DNA of 64,000 nt, from the NCBI RefSeq assembly GCF_019320115.1, contig NC_089584.1:54061633-54125632 (forward strand). The letters run 5' to 3'. A model generated the notes under the pieces. The model was not told where the DNA came from. It was given only the letters and a program-made list of their open reading frames with translations, and did not search any database. Made by a program: the position numbers and the translations under genes. Positions 35,115 to 45,674 of this stretch are shown here, piece by piece. Source of the stretch: Miscanthus floridulus (Eukaryota; Streptophyta; Magnoliopsida; Poales; Poaceae). Each line of letters begins with the position of its first letter. Position 1 is the stretch's first letter.

Positions 35115-35966
35115 ATCACGCCAATACCCCCGATAGGTCCATAGTCATGGGTAAAGAATCTCGATCTGGCATCTACTATTTGCCCTCATCTATGTCTGCT
35201 CACGAGCCCATGCTTCAAAACTTTTACGAGAGCATCATTGCTTCATGGGCACTTGGACTCATCTTTCCAAGCTGGCTATAAAATGCTTATCTGACCCTAG
35301 CAGGAGCAACTCAACAATTTAGCCATGTTTCTCTTCTATCTGCCTCCTCGAGTGCTCCTAACTCTGCTAGACCCTCCATGGTCTATCCTTTTGCGATGAA
35401 GGTCTCAAGCGGTTAGAAGAATTCATGTGCGTAGGGTGATTGTGACTCCCATCTTAGCACCTTGTCGAGCGAGAATCAGCTACTACAGTTAGAAGAATCC
35501 TTGTGATATCACCTGGGTCTTCTCTCCATGCTCGTAGAGCTATTCTAGTGTTTGTAAGGGCTAAAATGCATGGACACTTTCTGCTTGTTTGTTCAACCAA
35601 ATGCCCATCGGGGAAAGCCACAAGCTTCTTTCTAGTGGCTTCAAGAAATCAGCTAGGCATTTGTTAGATAGGTAGCCTTTTCCTTCCCTGTCATAATTAA
35701 TGGGCCAATGTGACTTGGTTTATGATGACTTTTGGCCCTATAGGGATTTGAACTTCCTTCAATCCAAAGAGGCTTTGGTGGGCTAATTGCTGGTCAATGT
35801 AATTTTTTTGCATTATCCCATGGAATTATGTGACTTGAGAGAGAAATAAGTCCGAATCTGGTATCTCTTCGTTATATGTTCCCTAAATTCTTGAGAAATC
35901 AATCCTTTTCCATATCTAATCTTGATTTCACACCGCTAGCAAAATCTATTTCTCTGCCTTCCTAGG
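35115..35966. other. Non-coding stretch upstream of the antisense gene of F
   Basis: Matches 51613-52480 of H along its length with many substitutions. No domain is readable in any frame. It would be the 5' flank of the antisense ORF. Confidence 0.55.
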
Positions 35967-35967
35967 C

Positions 35968-35975
35968 TATATATA
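35968..35975 (+). promoter_or_regulatory. TATA box of the antisense gene of F
   Basis: TATATATA within gccttcctaggctatatatac is conserved in H (52482-52489). The ATG follows 92 bases downstream. The flanking gccttcctagg is also shared. This suggests a dedicated plus-strand promoter. Confidence 0.55.
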
Positions 35976-36066
35976 CAGGCCACGACTGGGGATCAAGAAA
36001 CAACTCGCCTCACCTCAAACCTTCTGTGTCCTTAGTATAGTTCCTGCTTTTTGTAGGTTTGAGATC

Positions 36067-36840
36067 ATGGAGAATAGCAAGAAGTTTGCTAAGGAGGCCC
36101 TCAACAGATCTACAACATCATGTCAGCGCCTTCATCATCACGAGGTTACAACTCATGGTGCCTCCACTGCCTCAGGGAATAGGACCAACTCCATTAGACC
36201 TTTAGGGCCCTCTTTGTTAACAGCTCGTCGCCAGCTCCCTTGTTATCAAAGGAGGTGGATTGATAATGATGATCTGCTTGCCTCCATTGATTGGCATGGC
36301 TAGAGTCTCGCTGAATGTCTCTCCCTCACAGAATTAGCTCTGGCCATGGTTCGATGTCGATCACCTCACGAGGTTGATTCTATGGAGGGTAGACTGGCTA
36401 AGGCTGAGGCCAGAATTATGGGTGAGATTTCTGTTATATCCTCTGCTTCCTTCTAGTTTCATCTTCAAGACTCTGATCATCTTCCCTTTGAATCTTTTAG
36501 ATTTGTCTGCTCAACTAGAGAGCCTCCGATTGGCTACGGAGCACGCGGTGGGATTTGTCAACGCCAAGGTGTCCGTCCCAATGGTTCGCCTGCATGACGT
36601 CCTTGAACTGTGTCAGAGAGGTCGCTTTGCATGGCATTCGCCATGGTGCTGTCATGGCATTGGCTTCTGTGCAATGTCCATTCTGGCCACGAGCTTGGTT
36701 CCTTCCCCATGGCTTTCTAGCTATGGCACACCCTAGGGATTATGAATGCTTGATTGAGGACTTCTTCAGTGCTACTAACTCTATAGCCTTTATCTCCTAG
36801 GCCGATGATATAGTAGCCAAAGTGTTTTTCAGCCCGTAGT
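36067..36840 (+). pseudogene. Antisense coiled-coil ORF of element F (copy 1)
   Basis: Starts MENSKKFAKEAL. Exon 1 runs to 36421 with one stop at WHG* (Gln in H), then ESALAMVRCR-like helix and GRLAKAEARIM. A 79-base GT-AG intron (36422-36500) joins in frame to DLSAQLESLRLATEHAVGFVNAKV. A frameshift near 36620 precedes HPRDYECLIEDFFSATNSIAF and ADDIVAKVFF. It occupies the slot where D carries PMD, in the same direction. I do not recognise a named family; the heptad-like repeats suggest a coiled coil. Confidence 0.6.
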
Positions 36841-36940
36841 TTGTAATAGGTGATATTAGCAAACAATTCCTCCATCTTGAGTGATTTTCCCTTCTGTTTT
36901 GTACTACATACTACATGCATCACTTTGTTCGTGTCTGCTT

Positions 36941-37024
36941 TACTCCTATGGGCGATACACATTGTACTGGCTTTTACCCTTTTGGGTTTATCTTTGCACT
37001 AGAAGCGATACCCTTCTGGTATCG
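36941..37024 (+). repeat. Hairpin units downstream of the antisense ORF in F
   Basis: cgatacc-cttct-ggtatcg (37006-37024), followed by gctatt, is the same unit type as in D. A decayed unit (gcgatacacattgtactgg) precedes it near 36951. They again lie between the antisense gene and the integrase end. Confidence 0.55.
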
Positions 37025-37029
37025 GCTAT

Positions 37030-37560
37030 TAGAGCTAACAACCGAGCAAATTGGTCATCAAATATTAATCCAAACGTTAGGGTAATATTCCTTTAAATAT
37101 TCCCCATTTGATTGCTCCGCTGAATCCTTCTTTTCCTCTCAGTGTTTCCAAAATATAAGTATTACCCGGCGCACATCGCTTGATCTGATGAGGTTCTTCC
37201 TAGTTAGGTGACCATTTGCTAGATTTACTGCCTTTTGACCCGATCGGACAATTTCACTTTCCAGACCAAGTCTCCTTCAGAGAATTGCTTAATCGCAACC
37301 TTTTATATTTTATAACTGCTCGGTTTATTGGCTTCAATGTTTTTCAAGAGCATGCAGCCAAAGTCAACTCAAGTCTTTTAAGTTATTCATCACAAGATTC
37401 TGGTAGACTTCGGCTGATAAATCACTCTGCAACATAACATGCCTTAGTCCATGTTGAACTTCCCAAGGAAAGACTAGCATCGTGTCTATGCACAAGTTCA
37501 TAAGGCGATCAGCTCCTTTACTCTTGGTCAGTCAAGGGCAATCTATTCCCAGCCTTCTCC
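37030..37560 (-). pseudogene. Element F integrase C-terminal remnant
   Basis: Minus-strand frames give pieces equivalent to the ECVPGNAYILKT and WSPNWEGPF region and the YELVYGH-type segment of D integrase, with frameshifts. It stops abruptly near 37560 where unrelated antisense-ORF flank begins; core and N-terminal integrase are missing. Confidence 0.65.
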
Positions 37561-37953
37561 ATAGTTTTGTCTCCCTTTTCCACTTTTGAAGATCAGGTCC
37601 TTTGTTCTGGCTGAAGAACCAATTTTGAAAATAGCCAATTCCAGACTCTCGGTTTTAATTCTATCTAGGTCTGAAAACACGGCCTTTATTAAGAGAGCCC
37701 CTCGATCTTCCATCCTTAGTCATCTGGCACCTCATTCTCTTCGACATTGGTGAAGTGGCATTTCGCCTTCTATTAATTGTGGTTGCCTTTAGTGCGTCCC
37801 GAGGCATCCGCCTCTTCGCTTCATGTCTTCAATACTAGCCGAGGGCTTCGGCCTCAAACACATCTCTATTCGCAACTGTTCCTTCGCTCTCTTCTACCTA
37901 CCAAAACCCTACAGTGGTTTTCTTCCTTTCTTCCATAGATCCAATCATTCCTC
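37561..37953. other. 5' flank of second antisense ORF
   Basis: No recognisable domain. Its position fits promoter and leader of copy 2, but no clear TATA box was found. Confidence 0.35.
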
Positions 37954-38790
37954 ATGGCCGGACAAAGATATCGAGGTAAGTGCGTGGTAGAGGAGATCTT
38001 GGCAGAAGCCATGCTGATGAACCAGCATCTCTGACACATGAGGTGAGATTGGCAACCTCTATTCATGATGGTGACCTGTTCTGACTCACCTATAGGTTCA
38101 TTGTGAATGATAGCCTTCATCCTTTCCCTAGGACCAGCAAACCCACTGATGTTGCATCTTCCGTGTTGGCTTCATTATCAGGTTCTTCCAACTCATATGA
38201 TGGCGACAATGCCCGGCGCTTCTTCTGAGAATGGAGGGCGGCCGAGGACCACTATTCCAAGGCGATTCAGAACAATGGCCAGCTTGAGATTCATCTAGGG
38301 GTCTTCCAAGCGGCCCTTAATGCGACTGAGGAGGAGGCCAGCGTCGTTCGAGCATAGCTAGCTGAGTCTAATACCATGGTAGCATGTAAGATGAGTTCCA
38401 TGAATGTTTCTATTCTGGTTTCCATTGCCTTTGTCTTGATATTCTTCTACAATCGCCAGCTCAAACGGTGCAATTGGAGTCTCTCCAATTAGCGGCAAAC
38501 ATGGCCGCGGACGCTGTCAATGCTAGGGGTTCCCTCATTGACGCTCATCTCCAAGACATCCTGGCCCATGTCTAGGAGATTGCCCTTCACGGCATTCATC
38601 TCGGTGCGTTGGTGGCATTAACTGCGGTGTAGGTCCAAACCGGGCATGATCTCCATGCCATGGAGGTTGGCTTCCCGATTGGCGATGGCCCTAAGGGACA
38701 TGAATATTTGATAGAAGATTTCACCACAGCGGCGGAGGCCATCATGGACATCACATCCGCTTAGGATGTGGTGAACAAAGTCTTCAACTA
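37954..38790 (+). pseudogene. Second antisense coiled-coil ORF (copy 2) inside element F
   Basis: ATG at 37954 with a short exon (MAGQRYRG) and donor GAG|GTAAGT. The 3' part (38490-38790) reads LQLAANMAADAVNARGSL, ALHGIHLGALVAL, TGHDLHAMEVGFP, HEYLIEDFTTAAEAIM and DVVNKVFN, clearly homologous to the C-terminal part of copy 1 but diverged. Three stops are in the frame. Two such ORFs in one element indicate recombination with a related element. Confidence 0.6.
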
Positions 38791-39260
38791 GATTGTACTT
38801 AGGGGAACCAATGAACAAAGACTTCTCTTTCATGAATGTGCCTCAGTGCAATGCCCTTGTGTATGATTGTTTTTGCTTTTTGTTTTTGCTCTATAGGTGA
38901 TACATATCATATCGGCTTTCATTGTCTTTGAAGATTTTCATTTTTTGAACTAGAGGCGATACCCTCCTAGTACCAGCTATTAGAGCCAGAGAGCAAATCG
39001 GCTATCAAGTGTTAATCAAATGTTAGGATAACACCTCGTAGAACTTTTCATATCAAAGGTCAAATGATTAATCAACCCAGGCCAAGCGTCCTATTAAGCG
39101 AAATAGAACTTCTTTAAGAAATCCATTAACTCTGAATCACGCTTACACTTTGACTCAGCATTCACATATGTCGGCCTAAATCCATCTCCAAGACTCAATG
39201 CTTATTTTTCCTTTAATCCAATGGCCGAATGTGAACCCATGACTTTTCTACTAAAACACA
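38791..39260 (-). pseudogene. Element F: integrase tail fused to RT N-terminal region
   Basis: Hairpin-like units (tgatacatatcatatcgg near 38894 and gcgataccctcctagtacc near 38954) are followed by an integrase C-terminal trace to about 39050, then directly by sequence equivalent to the start of RT in D (18860-19000). RT, both RNases H and most of integrase are deleted. Confidence 0.6.
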
Positions 39261-39960
39261 CTCTCAGAGTTGATCGCTTGCATCGGTTGTTGGCTTTCAT
39301 TGCTAATCTTAATGAAGCCTTCTTCCCATGACTTGCTAGAAAAACATTTGAAGTCTCCTAGTTCCCAAAAGACTAGATCAGCTGCTGCGATAGCTCATGG
39401 ACTCATCAGCATGAACCAGTTTCAACATTATCTCCATGCCATTAATCAAACACTAATGCATGGTTGATGGTATACAGCAGTTCGCATGAATCCAATCACG
39501 ACCGAGGAGCAAACTGTACGACCCTTTTCCATCGATGATGAAGAATGTTGTGAGCAGAGTCTTGCTTCTAATTGTTAGTTCGACTGTTTATTGCCCCTAG
39601 GGGTCTTAGACGTATTACCTCCGAAGTCTTTAAGCATCATGTCAGTCTCTATTAGATTCTTCTGTTCCTTTGCCAAGTTTACGAAAAGTAGTGTAAGGCA
39701 TAGATTGACTAGAAGCACCTCCGTCCACCAATATTTTATTCATCGGCTTCCCATCAACAAGACCTTTCATATATAACGCTTTTAACTGCCGATGTTTGAC
39801 TGGTTTGTCAAATATTGCTTGCTGTACAACCGTTAACTTGGCAACTATCTCCTCATACTCCGATTCATCGAAATCCAAATAAACTTCTTGATCTGCCGGA
39901 GCTCTAAATTCTGATGGCAACAGAAAAGCCATTTGGATATTAGCCAATGGTTGCTTTCTA
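39261..39960 (-). pseudogene. Element F protease region
   Basis: FLLPSEFRAPADQEVYLDFDESEYEEIV, LKALYMKGLVDGKPMNKILVDGGASSQSMPYTTFRKLG match the protease of D (19030-20235) with the DGG active site. The 39261-39640 part is the decayed C-terminal portion. Confidence 0.8.
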
Positions 39961-41105
39961 TCGGCTTGTCTGCTTGGTACGCCATACTTGAGGTTTACTT
40001 AGATGCCTGAGCGTGTTCCATCTCTTTATTCCTTAGGCATTGCACCCTTCTTTTCTGGCTTCTTGTTAAACCTCCTAGACACCATTGGCCCTCCTGCTCA
40101 AATATATTTTCTTTCATTGCCTTTCTCTTCATGATTAGCCCAGTCCTGGTCAACAACTCTTTTTCTAAGCCGATCATGAACACTTTTATTTTTTAAGCAG
40201 TCGAGCCATGTTATTATGGTGATATGCATCTTGAGCATGGATAGACCGAGTGACTGGTTTGAGACTAGCCTATACTCTCGATATTGATTGCTACATTCTG
40301 GACAGTCATGTCTGGTAGGCAACTTCAAACCTTCAATTCCGGCAATGTCTAAAGAAAGGACAATTCCAATATAATTTGGCTTGTTTCCTTTCATACCTCT
40401 CTTCTTTAGTTGATGCCGGTACGCTTGATCCTTTAACCAATAGCTGATAATCCTTTTCTTTCTACCGCTGCCACTTATTCAACAGAATCCGAGATGCAAC
40501 CCGTGGCTTTGTCGTCTTTACTTTCGACTGTCTCCCCCTGCTCATATCAGCTCTTTTGCTTGGCACGATGTCTTCTAATCTCTATGTACTCGTCAGCCAA
40601 TATTTGTATTTTGGGATCGACTGTTCTAGCTTCTTTTGATTTGGTTGATGTTAGGACCTTAGTTTTCCTTTAATAGCCCAGCATCAACCATGTTTTGATC
40701 TCCTAGGTAAGGATTATCATCAACTTTCATTTTCTGAGGCATATCAAATTTGAGTCTCCCCTGCTGAATAGACCTCTGTATATGCTGCTAGAAAATTATG
40801 CATTTCGTTGGTGGAATGAGAAGTAGCATTATGGAATTTGCAGAACTTCTTATTCTTTAATTGATCAGGAGGGCAACATGACATGACCATCGGGCAACTT
40901 GATCTGCCCTTTTTCAAGTAAGAAATCGAAGAGCTTATCTGATTTGGTGACATCAAAGTCATAGCTCTCCATGACTCCTCTTCCCCAAGGATTTGACACC
41001 ATTACTGTCTTCTTAGCTTAATTCCATTCAGCTGCAGCAACCTCTTCTTCTTCATCTTCATAGCCATCATCGGCTGAGTATGGATCATAAGCTTTGGCTG
41101 AGTAA
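39961..41105 (-). pseudogene. Element F gag, 3' half
   Basis: Segments LKLPTRHDCPECSNQYREYR, WCLGGLTRSQKRRVQCLRN, then YDFDVTKSDKLFDFLLEKGQIKLPDG and DPYSADDGYEDEEEEVAAAEWN correspond to gag of D in order. Upstream codons end near 41105 (AKAYDP). The 5' half of the same gene is on the plus strand at 45675-47190, ending AEAYDP. Confidence 0.75.
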
Positions 41106-41124
41106 TGGTGGTGATCTCCAGATA

Positions 41125-41731
41125 GTTTAGGGTTCCTCATTGTCAATAATTTCCGTGTTTAGGCTATAATTGATGGAGAGAGCAGCAATAACTTGGTAAG
41201 TTCTGAGCTTGTCAAGACCCTTGGTTTATCTACATGTGCTCTTCCACATTCATACCATGTTCAGTGGTTCAACAATAGTGGTAAGGCAAAGGTAACACAA
41301 TCTGCTCGTGTGCATTTTTCTATCGGATCATACCATGATTATGCTAATTTTGATGTCATGCCTATGCAAGCTTGTTCACTTTTGTTAGGCTGCCCTTGGC
41401 AATATGATAATAAATTCTACATCATGGTAGGCAAAATAGATATACTTTTATATTTAAGGGAAAGACCATTGCTTTACTTCCTTTAACTCCTACTGAAATT
41501 GTGCAATATGAAAAGGAACTCGCTAAAAAGAAAAAGAAAGGCCATGATAAAGACTTTAGAAAACCAACAAATGAACCATCAAGTAACATGAAAGAAGTTT
41601 TATTTGCTCTTAAATCTGTTCTTGCTGATCATGATGAACCATGTTATGCTTTAACTTGTACATCGCCTATATGTCCACTTGGACCTGCTTCTAGTGCTAT
41701 GCCTCTTGTTGGTACTAACCTTTTGCAGTAG
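41125..41731 (+). pseudogene. Element G protease and linker, pol deleted
   Basis: AIIDGESSNNLVSSELVKTLG is the retropepsin start; PHSYHVQWFNNSGKAKVTQSA, GSYHDYANFDVMPMQACSLLLGCPWQYD complete the domain. The linker (LTPTEIVQYEKELAKKKKKG) leads to ALTCTS...VGTNLLQ and a stop, after which RT, RNase H and integrase are absent and the PPT follows within 150 bases. A stop sits in the first codons near 41159. Confidence 0.8.
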
Positions 41732-41875
41732 GAGGATGAATTCCTAGCAGGGAAGCCACCATGGCAGCCGCCTTTATGAAGGATTGGGCGCTAAGATGAA
41801 CGTCTTCTTCCAGAGCCATCGTTGTTGTCATCCAATGGAGGAGACGATCTACTTTAGTCGAGGAAGACTTCAATT

Positions 41876-41889
41876 CAAGAAAGGGAGGA
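41876..41889 (+). promoter_or_regulatory. Polypurine tract of element G
   Basis: caagaaagggagga ends directly at the LTR start TGATGAGGAC (41890). Confidence 0.75.
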
Positions 41890-42711
41890 TGATGAGGACA
41901 TCACTTCTTCATCACATACAAGCCAAGGAGAGGAGGAGGTCCAACATGGGTGTCCAATTCATCTTTCTCATGGTGGAGGCCCAGTCAAACTGAAGTTGGA
42001 GCCCATCTCGGGTTCCAGGACCAGTCTGCCTTAAACTGGTCACCCAGGACGTATCTAGACTCTGTTTTCGACGATCCACATATGGTTGGAAAGTTAATTT
42101 GATAAGGAAGCCAATGCAAGTGGTTTCACATCAAAAGACCTTCAGAATCAACAGGAATCATTGAAACAAATCAGTGTCTAGAATCTGCCAGGGTGCTGCG
42201 ACACCATCTTTTGGTCCGTAGGACTGTGTATCGTGTTTGGGCCCATTAGGGGGCGCATCTAGGGGGTGATGCCCAAGACTCTATAATTAGCAGCTGTCAC
42301 TCTCCTTAGGGTTTGAGTTTTGTTTAGTTCTTGATTTCCTTGTGAAACAGACATCGTTTTGCTGCAACTATGCTACCAAGGCTGCTTGCTGTGAACTAGG
42401 GCCCCAGTTCTTGATCTTGTTCGCCTGTGGCGATTAGTCCTTTTGAATAAAGACTTGAACTCCTTGTTATCATAAGCCTCATATTTATTTGCAATTTTAG
42501 ATTCCGTTCTTCCTTGTGTTCTCGATTCGCTTGTAGGAAAGCCTTCTTGGTGAGGTCAGTCGCGTTCGTGTGGTTGATAACCAACGGAGTAGTGGTGTAA
42601 TAGTTGTGGGAGTCCGAATCAGCCTTGGTTCGAAGCCTAGATCATGAATGTCGAGTCTCCACCAATCGATGCTATCATACCTTTTGAAAGATCAGGCCTA
42701 GTCTACAATCA
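41890..42711 (+). repeat. 3' LTR of element G (822 bp)
   Basis: TGATGAGGACATC to GTCTACAATCA, matching the reverse complement of 49693-50525 along its length. Same element, opposite strand, because of the inversion. Confidence 0.9.
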
Positions 42712-42716
42712 CTGTG
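42712..42716. repeat. Target-site duplication of element G, inner copy (CTGTG)
   Basis: CTGTG follows the 3' LTR on plus; the other copy is CACAG at 50526-50530, the reverse complement, beside the 5' LTR. Confidence 0.85.
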
Positions 42717-43469
42717 CACTATGCCCGAATCGGTTGTTTTAGCCGATATCGAGTGCTTTCATGAATAGTTCACGTCATGAGACCGTTGAAGTAGTGATAG
42801 GTTGAAAGGTGTGTTAGCCCCATGATCTTATTATTGTATTATGGCCTGCATGATTCTATCTCATGCCCCACTAATATTAGTAATAATTTAGGGTCGTCAA
42901 GTCTATTGTTGTTTCTATGGCCTGCAGATTCTGCCTCATGCCCCACTGGTCATAGCGATGGATGAGATCTAATATGTTCATTAGATTTATCTCTATTAAG
43001 TGGTTGAATGATGATGAACTATTTCTTTTATAAAGGGGGTTTGGTTACTTGCAGTCACTAGCTTAGTATAAACTAATTATTGTTTAATATCTTATTGCCA
43101 TTGACCAATATTTGTCTAAAGAATGGTATTCATCTTGAACGATAACTGATTCTTCATACACAACCCATGAGCTTTAACCGATTTATACTTATGAATATGC
43201 TGGAATCGACTATTTAGTCGATCCTCCTCATATCGGCTCTTAGAGCTGCACATTCGGGACTGTCTGGCACACCGGCATGTTCCACCCTAAATCACTGATA
43301 AACTTTCTCTCTTATCAATTGCAGAGTTAAATTGACTAGCACGTCTTGGGAGGAGTGCGCAAGATCAACCACCCCTGCACTAAAGCTAGGTGGATCTCTA
43401 GCTCCATCGAGCGGACCCTTCTAGCTTGCTCGTGTGCCCTCAGCACAGGACGAAAATTCCATGTTGACA
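42717..43469 (+). repeat. 3' LTR of element H, second part (inside the inversion)
   Basis: Begins cactatgcccgaatcgg and ends atgttgaca. It aligns with the reverse complement of F LTR 33351-34050. The first part is at 50531-51568 on the opposite strand; the two meet exactly at the G duplication. Confidence 0.82.
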
Positions 43470-44316
43470 CTATCTTCCATTCGTAGACCAAAGCTTTGAA
43501 ACCTCAAACATGCCCACCTCTAAGGCCACCATAGCGCAGCCAGTACCCTCGCAACAAACCAGTCAATGTGAATACCATAGAGACCACACCTCCGCAATGC
43601 CAAAGATAGCAACCAAGTCCAACATCTCAACAGACCCCCGCCAATAGCCAGAATGACAACAGAGACAATACCCAAAGCAGACCCAACCCAAGAGATCCAA
43701 CGAAGCTATACTACCATTTCTGTGGACCAAGCAAAAGGCCACTCGACAAGCAATGTGCATGTTTCATGAAGGGAAAATAATATCAAGTAGCACAGCACAG
43801 CCGCTGCTTCAGGCCCACCAAAACCTATTAACTACACAAGGAGACAACCCACCCCCACAACCACCCCATACCAATACACACCAGTAAACTATGGCATCCC
43901 CTCACAACAACATCCTCAGCATTACCCAACCTTCACTGGCTACAATCCCTCCTATCACCATTGCAACACTTACGACAACCCCCAGCCATCATATGGCTAC
44001 AACAATCGCTCCAACAGCTAACCATACACGGTTACTCACCCACCCACCACCAAAAATACAAAGCCAACACCTAGCCTTACCCCCCCACCACCACCACCAA
44101 CTCAGCCACAACAATAGTAAGTAAAACTAGAACCCATGAGCCAACCCATTCAAACAACAATCAACAACCCAGCTGCAATCCTTTGGTGTAATACTCACAA
44201 TCACCGAAGGATCCAACGACAATCATGGCAACAAGAGATAGCGCAAAGAGCATATGTGGTAGGTACACCACCTAGCCACCGAAGGGCCACACAAGAACTC
44301 GCAATGGTCTCACATC
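43470..44316 (+). pseudogene. Element E gag C-terminal part (inside the inversion)
   Basis: A frame with few stops gives TKLYYHFCGPSKRPLDKQCACF (a Cys/His zinc-knuckle-like piece), then PVNYGIPSQQHPQHYPTF, GYNPSYHH, QPSYGYNNRS and a Pro-rich run, the Q/Y/P-rich end of a gag. It ends RTRNGLTSQL/ELAMVSH next to CCAAT, which continues in the E protease at 33345. The His/Pro-rich ORF at 43891-44124 is a shadow frame. Confidence 0.6.
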
Positions 44317-44321
44317 CCAAT
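44317..44321. repeat. Target-site duplication of element F, inner copy (CCAAT)
   Basis: Abuts the LTR start TGTTTACAC at 44322; partner at 33346-33350 on the opposite strand. Confidence 0.85.
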
Positions 44322-45636
44322 TGTTTACACCAAAATTTGAAAGAAGAGTCATAGGGACTCGAAAGCTCCCAAGATCATGTCAGCAGGGAATCAATTACGT
44401 GTGGATCGGGATCAGCTGATTCAAATGTAGCACTAGAATTGGCTTTCTTAGGCAGTGCTGGCAGATAATGACAAAGGCTATGATCGGCGTCAGGACAAAA
44501 CATGATGGACTCTACAAAGGGGAAAGATTAGAGTCCAAGTTATCTTAAATTAGGAATGTTTTTCTCTAGGGTAAAAAATTGTGATGAGTCGTGCTTAGAT
44601 AGGAGTCATGCATAGGTCTTGGGTATAAATACCGAACCCCGGCTATTGTAAAAACAACAATCAATCCAATATACAAGTCATTTACTTTTTCGGCTCTAGC
44701 CACCCCTTAGGAGTAGGAGTAGAGTAGATCTTGGTGAGTTCTTTAAGCAAGTATGGCTGCATTGATCCGGTCAACCTCCACTGCTTGTTGTAAGTACTGT
44801 CATGGCTTATACCTCTGTTCGTACGGTTGCATCGATCTAGTTGACCTCCACTATGACTCTGGTATAAGTTAGTTATCGATTCTTGCCTAGTTCAAGTATG
44901 ACTGCATTGATTCAGTCGACCTCCACTGCATGAACTAGATCAAGGTCAAGTTATCGGCTCTACCTTAGAATGGCAGTCTTTGGTAGATCATTAAGTTACC
45001 GATATTGCTTATTACTTTATTATATATCTAAATTACAGCAATATCACTCTGCTCGATTGGGATTGATCTAGACCAGCCTTATATATTATTTTAGTCCATC
45101 GTTTGTTAATCTAAAACTGATCTAATCTATGCATTAAATGATGAGTTATATTTTATCAGCTATTTTACATCAATCTTGATCATGCACAGCATGCGGTTAG
45201 AGCATGTTGTGTCTTGAGTAGATTTATTGGCTCAGCATAAACCAATCATTGTTGACATCTTATTGCCATTGATTAATATCTGCTCAAATAACGACATTTA
45301 TCTTGAATGATAACCAATTCTTCTATACAACCAATGATCTTTAATTGATTTATTCTCAAGAATATGCTGGAATCGACTATTTAGTCGATCTCCTTTCATA
45401 TCGGCTCTCAGAGCCGCACATTCGGGACAGTCTAACAACACCAGCAAGTTCCACCCTTAATTACTGATAAGCTTTCTCTCCTTGTTAATGAGAATACCCT
45501 TTTGGCACGTCTCGGGAGGAGTGCACAGGATCGACCATCCCTACGCTAAAGCTAGGTAGATCTACAACTCCATTGAGCAGACCCTTCTGGCTTGCATGCA
45601 TGTGTCCTCGGCATGGGACGAAATTCTATGTCGACA
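44322..45636 (+). repeat. 5' LTR of element F (1315 bp, inverted)
   Basis: TGTTTACACC to ATGTCGACA. It matches the reverse complement of 33351-35070 but lacks about 399 bases between two attggct repeats. TATA box at 44624-44631; three copies of the gcatYgatYYRgtYgacctccact motif follow it at roughly 44760-44930. Confidence 0.9.
44624..44631 (+). promoter_or_regulatory. TATA box of the 5' LTR of element F
   Basis: TATAAATA in cttgggtataaatacc, the same context as in D and in the other F-type LTRs. Confidence 0.65.
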
Positions 45637-45644
45637 CATGTTTC

Positions 45645-45662
45645 TGGCACGCCCAGTGGGAC
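45645..45662 (+). promoter_or_regulatory. Primer-binding site of element F
   Basis: TGGCACGCCCAGTGGGAC begins 8 bases after the LTR and matches the D site (22265-22282) with two differences. Confidence 0.8.
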
Positions 45663-45674
45663 ACCACAATCATC

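Noticed and set aside
43891..44124. His/Pro/Thr-rich plus-strand ORF
   Set aside because: A shadow of the gag frame of E that reads PVNYGIPSQQHPQHY in the neighbouring frame.
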